Shown one piece after another: positions 51,988-52,845 of a stretch of DNA of 52,845 nucleotides. The position numbers were made by a program, and so were the translations under genes. The DNA is from an uncultured Geobacter sp. (lineage in GTDB: Bacteria; Desulfobacterota; Desulfuromonadia; Geobacterales; Geobacteraceae). Under the pieces are notes generated by a model, which saw only the letters and a list, made by a program, of their open reading frames with translations, had not been told where the DNA came from and did not search any database. Each line of letters starts with the position of its first letter. Positions within the stretch are counted from its first letter, which is position 1. The stretch spans positions 1 through 52,845 of the forward strand of contig CAIYDQ010000177.1 in the NCBI GenBank assembly GCA_903925075.1, written 5' to 3'.

Positions 51988-52289
51988 TGTCAACCTTTGC
52001 CCTCACTAACAAGGCCATTGCCGATTTAAAAGATATCGGTCTTTACACCTTGGGAAATTGGGGCCGTGAGCAACGGAACCTGTATCTTCAAATGCTGGAT
52101 GTCTCCTTTCAGCAACTTGCCTCCAACCCGCTTTTAGGTAAAGATTGCCGTGACATTCGGAACGGCTACCGGAAATTTAACGCTGGCAGCCATGTGATCT
52201 TTTATCGCCAAAAGTCCAGCGATTCGATTGAAATCGTACGTATTCTTCACGGTCGCATGGACTGCGAGACGCGGCTTACTTCGTCTTAA
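51987..52289 (+). CDS. parE: ParE-family toxin
   Basis: 100 residues of the RelE/ParE superfamily. The pattern LTNKAIADLKDIGLYTLGNWG at the start and the later GHxxFYR-like SHVIFYRQ and VRILHGRMD are those of ParE toxins, which target DNA gyrase. Its start overlaps the stop of the antitoxin. The frame appears complete. Codons are less GC-rich than the core genes of the window, as often seen for mobile toxin-antitoxin modules. Confidence 0.92.
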   Translation: MSTFALTNKAIADLKDIGLYTLGNWGREQRNLYLQMLDVSFQQLASNPLLGKDCRDIRNGYRKFNAGSHVIFYRQKSSDSIEIVRILHGRMDCETRLTSS

Positions 52290-52438
52290 TGTAATATTGG
52301 GCTTCAGACGCGGGTACCTTTTGCACCTTATTGAATTTAACACTTGCAACAATGTGATCGGTGATGCTGCGCCGTCAATGATGGATATAGAGGCATTCGA
52401 CCCCCGAGAAATTTCGCCACGAGGCTTGTGTTGCTGCT

Positions 52439-52615
52439 TCAGGCTGCTGCCTGTGTATTCTTGTCAGTTGCAGGTTGAATTTGCTGCCGCAGAGAAGCAC
52501 TTCCTTTGCGCCAGTATTCAAGTTGCTGTTCCATAGAGAGAGAAGCGATCTTCTGGTAGACCGCTTCGGCACCTTGACGCTTCATTTCGATACAGTCGAA
52601 TGACTTACTATTCAT
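52439..52615 (-). CDS. Small protein resembling orphan toxin-antitoxin components
   Basis: A 58-residue frame too short for routine calling: MNSKSFDCIEMKRQG at the start and an LSMEQQLEYWRKG centre, ending in AAA. The pattern (Cys-x-Glu-Met-Lys-x-x near the start, then a helix with EQQLEYWRK) recalls small proteins that sit next to PIN-domain toxins. GGAGATAATTAATT precedes the ATG. No PIN or other partner is found downstream, within 150 bases. It is thus a likely remnant or solitary antitoxin. The remaining 230 bases to the window end hold no clear gene. Confidence 0.5.
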   Translation of the reverse strand: MNSKSFDCIEMKRQGAEAVYQKIASLSMEQQLEYWRKGSASLRQQIQPATDKNTQAAA

Positions 52616-52845
52616 AATTAATTATCTCCAATGGCTAATGTATGGCAATCTGGCGATACCCCTTCAGCACGTTGACCGCATTGAAGAGCGGTATTTTCCT
52701 AAAATTGATGCAGTCGCAAATTCTCGATTCTCATTTTTGAGGAATCTGGTTACTTCTCTCTGGCTCCCGAACCAAAATGCCAATGTAGGGCAAATGGGAG
52801 CCGATATTTTTGCTTAAACTGTTCCTTGGCTGACAAATTAGACAA

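Overview
The window looks like a chromosomal segment from a Geobacter-like delta-proteobacterium (Geobacterales, Desulfobacterota). This is inferred from gene content and style: GC-rich genes, a hemerythrin, a PocR-domain kinase, GGDEF, PilZ and MshEN proteins, sigma-54 promoters with NtrC-type control, the fatty-acid block, a complete hyp cluster, and CACAGAGG- and CGCAAAGACGC-type intergenic repeats. No rRNA, tRNA, CRISPR array, prophage or intact transposase was found.

Layout. 0-3.6 kb: a minus-strand operon with a DUF2235 hydrolase, a small membrane protein and a lipoprotein hydrolase, behind an AT-rich promoter carrying two perfect palindromes. 3.8-7.4 kb: a chemoreceptor, a small conserved protein, an orphan MNT nucleotidyltransferase and accA. 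7.4-16.5 kb: dnaE, hisS (flanked by inverted repeat elements), a receiver-GGDEF diguanylate cyclase and comEC. 16.7-25.4 kb: a signalling island with a hemerythrin, a hemerythrin-like paralogue lacking most iron ligands, two multi-domain histidine kinases, an NtrC-family regulator and a receiver-only protein. 25.4-34.5 kb: glyA and the long yceD-rpmF-plsX-fabH-fabD-fabG-acpP-fabF-rpiB block, then sppA. 34.5-44.5 kb: mixed genes including a phosphoesterase, a CheY-like protein, an Mla-type ATPase, a 31-residue membrane microprotein, a TPR protein, an AcuC-like deacetylase, an ammonium transporter, an MshEN-receiver fusion, an aminotransferase and a PilZ protein. 44.5-50.8 kb: hypA-B-F-C-D-E, which matures [NiFe] hydrogenases. 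The end holds a lipoprotein, a ParDE toxin-antitoxin pair and a 58-codon small gene.

The strongest candidate for an undescribed system is the 17-25 kb island. Two arrays of the palindrome GTCTCAA-N-TTGAGAC (and variants), each phased at 20-21 bp, lie 50-120 bp upstream of two sigma-54-like promoters. One promoter reads into the hemerythrin-like genes and the other into the receiver-only gene. Between them sit two histidine kinases and one sigma-54 activator, so the island looks like a self-contained regulon in which the encoded activator binds both arrays. Its activator has GAFTSA in place of the canonical GAFTGA.

Other points to check are a one-base homopolymer frameshift near the start of fabF, a receiver domain without its phospho-acceptor Asp fused to a predicted c-di-GMP-binding MshEN domain, a HypB with about fifty histidines, a 48-bp in-frame tandem duplication in hypF, and recurring 7-bp tandem repeats at gene ends. 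All functional calls come from reading the sequence and recalling protein families; no database search was run.
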